Shown here one piece after another: positions 5,731-5,992 of a DNA stretch of 5,992 nt. Within the stretch, counting starts at the first letter, position 1, and each line of letters opens with the position of its first letter. This DNA is from Conexibacter sp. (GTDB lineage Bacteria > Actinomycetota > Thermoleophilia > Solirubrobacterales > Solirubrobacteraceae), in the NCBI GenBank assembly GCA_025964295.1, contig JAOPZD010000208.1, forward strand, positions 1 through 5,992, given 5' to 3'. The notes under the pieces were generated by a model, which was not told the DNA's origin, searched no databases, and saw nothing but the letters and a program-made list of their open reading frames with translations. The position numbers and the translations under genes are program-made.

Positions 5731-5748
5731 AGAAATGCCCGAGGGCAC
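5731..5748 (-). terminator. Weak terminator-like hairpin downstream of the L,D-transpeptidase
   Basis: On the minus strand GTGCCC-TC-GGGCAT is followed by TTCTT. This gives a short stem with a small loop and a T-rich tail about 90 bases after the transpeptidase stop. A second small stem, GCCC with a five-base loop and GGGC, lies nearer at 5773-5785. Either could contribute to ending transcription, but both are short. Confidence 0.22.
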
Positions 5749-5835
5749 GCTTACCGCGAGGGCCTGACCCCGGCCCTTCGGGGGCACCCCGGTGCTGGAC
5801 CAGGTGCATCGCGTCGGTAGCGTCTGACGCCTGCG

Positions 5836-5992
5836 CTACTGCGCCACCGTTACCGGCACGCCTGCCCCGACGTGGCTGGCTAGCCACCGGATGGCGGCAT
5901 CCCCGAGGCGGATGCAGCCGTGCGAGACCGCGGTACCCGGCTTCCCGCCGAGGTTCCTCACCCCGTGGATGGCGATCTGCCCGGTACCGCCC
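5836..5992 (-). CDS. L,D-transpeptidase (YkuD domain), C-terminal 51 residues, partial
   Basis: The minus-strand frame from the window edge to TAG (5836-5838) reads GGTGQIAIHGVRNLGGKPGT, then AVSHGCIRLGDAAIRWLASH, then VGAGVPVTVAQ. This contains the YkuD/L,D-transpeptidase active site: the conserved His of IAIHG and the SHGCIRL motif with the catalytic Cys (26th visible residue), followed by the usual helix (DAAIRWLASHV) and closing strand (GVPVTVAQ). The enzyme makes 3-3 cross-links in peptidoglycan, or attaches proteins to it, outside the cytoplasmic membrane. The active-site residues visible here are all present. The start and any signal peptide lie beyond the window's right edge. It is convergent with the IS21 remnant, with about 130 bases between them, and appears undamaged by it. 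Confidence 0.92.
   Translation of the reverse strand, partial: GGTGQIAIHGVRNLGGKPGTAVSHGCIRLGDAAIRWLASHVGAGVPVTVAQ

Noticed and set aside
1..5992. tRNA, rRNA or riboswitch
   Set aside because: No cloverleaf arms, conserved T-loop (GGTTCRANNCC) or rRNA-like stretch was noticed on either strand. The 5' ends of the genes show no long structured leaders that I could recognise.

Overview
The window is GC-rich, with strong G/C preference at third codon positions. Its gene types are two ECF sigma factor/membrane-protein pairs, a YwjB/YyaP-like reductase and an L,D-transpeptidase with an actinobacterial-looking C-terminus. Together these point to a high-GC actinobacterium. A member of the Thermoleophilia (Solirubrobacter-like) is my best guess, from recalled resemblance of the membrane proteins rather than from any search.

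Layout. Positions 1-771 hold no intact gene: a broken zinc-ribbon-like reading frame at the left edge, a stretch with nothing recognised, a possible decayed fragment on the minus strand, and a hairpin that may end the next operon. Positions 772-4003 are the core. Two operons lie back to back and diverge from a 276-base intergenic region. Each encodes an ECF sigma factor followed, through a 4-base ATGA stop/start overlap, by a protein of about 305 residues with one predicted membrane segment. Positions 4004-4306 are empty. A minus-strand dihydrofolate-reductase-like (RibD C-terminal domain) gene occupies 4307-4870. A gene-poor stretch with a 15-bp perfect inverted repeat follows. Next is a decayed IS21-family element (5282 to about 5707) whose istA carries a one-base frameshift and is truncated. 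The window ends inside the 3' end of a minus-strand L,D-transpeptidase gene.

How the genes work together. In each divergent operon the sigma factor is probably held or controlled by its co-translated membrane partner, which has a short basic cytoplasmic N-terminus and a large extracytoplasmic domain. Neither partner has the zinc-binding HxxxCxxC anti-sigma motif. Their C-terminal regions look distantly alike, so the modules may be diverged duplicates. The plus-strand sigma gene is preceded by a good match to an ECF promoter (GGAACC, 16 bp, CGTT) placed so close to the start codon that the transcript would be nearly leaderless. This suggests autoregulation. The reductase, IS remnant and transpeptidase show no visible functional link to the sigma modules.
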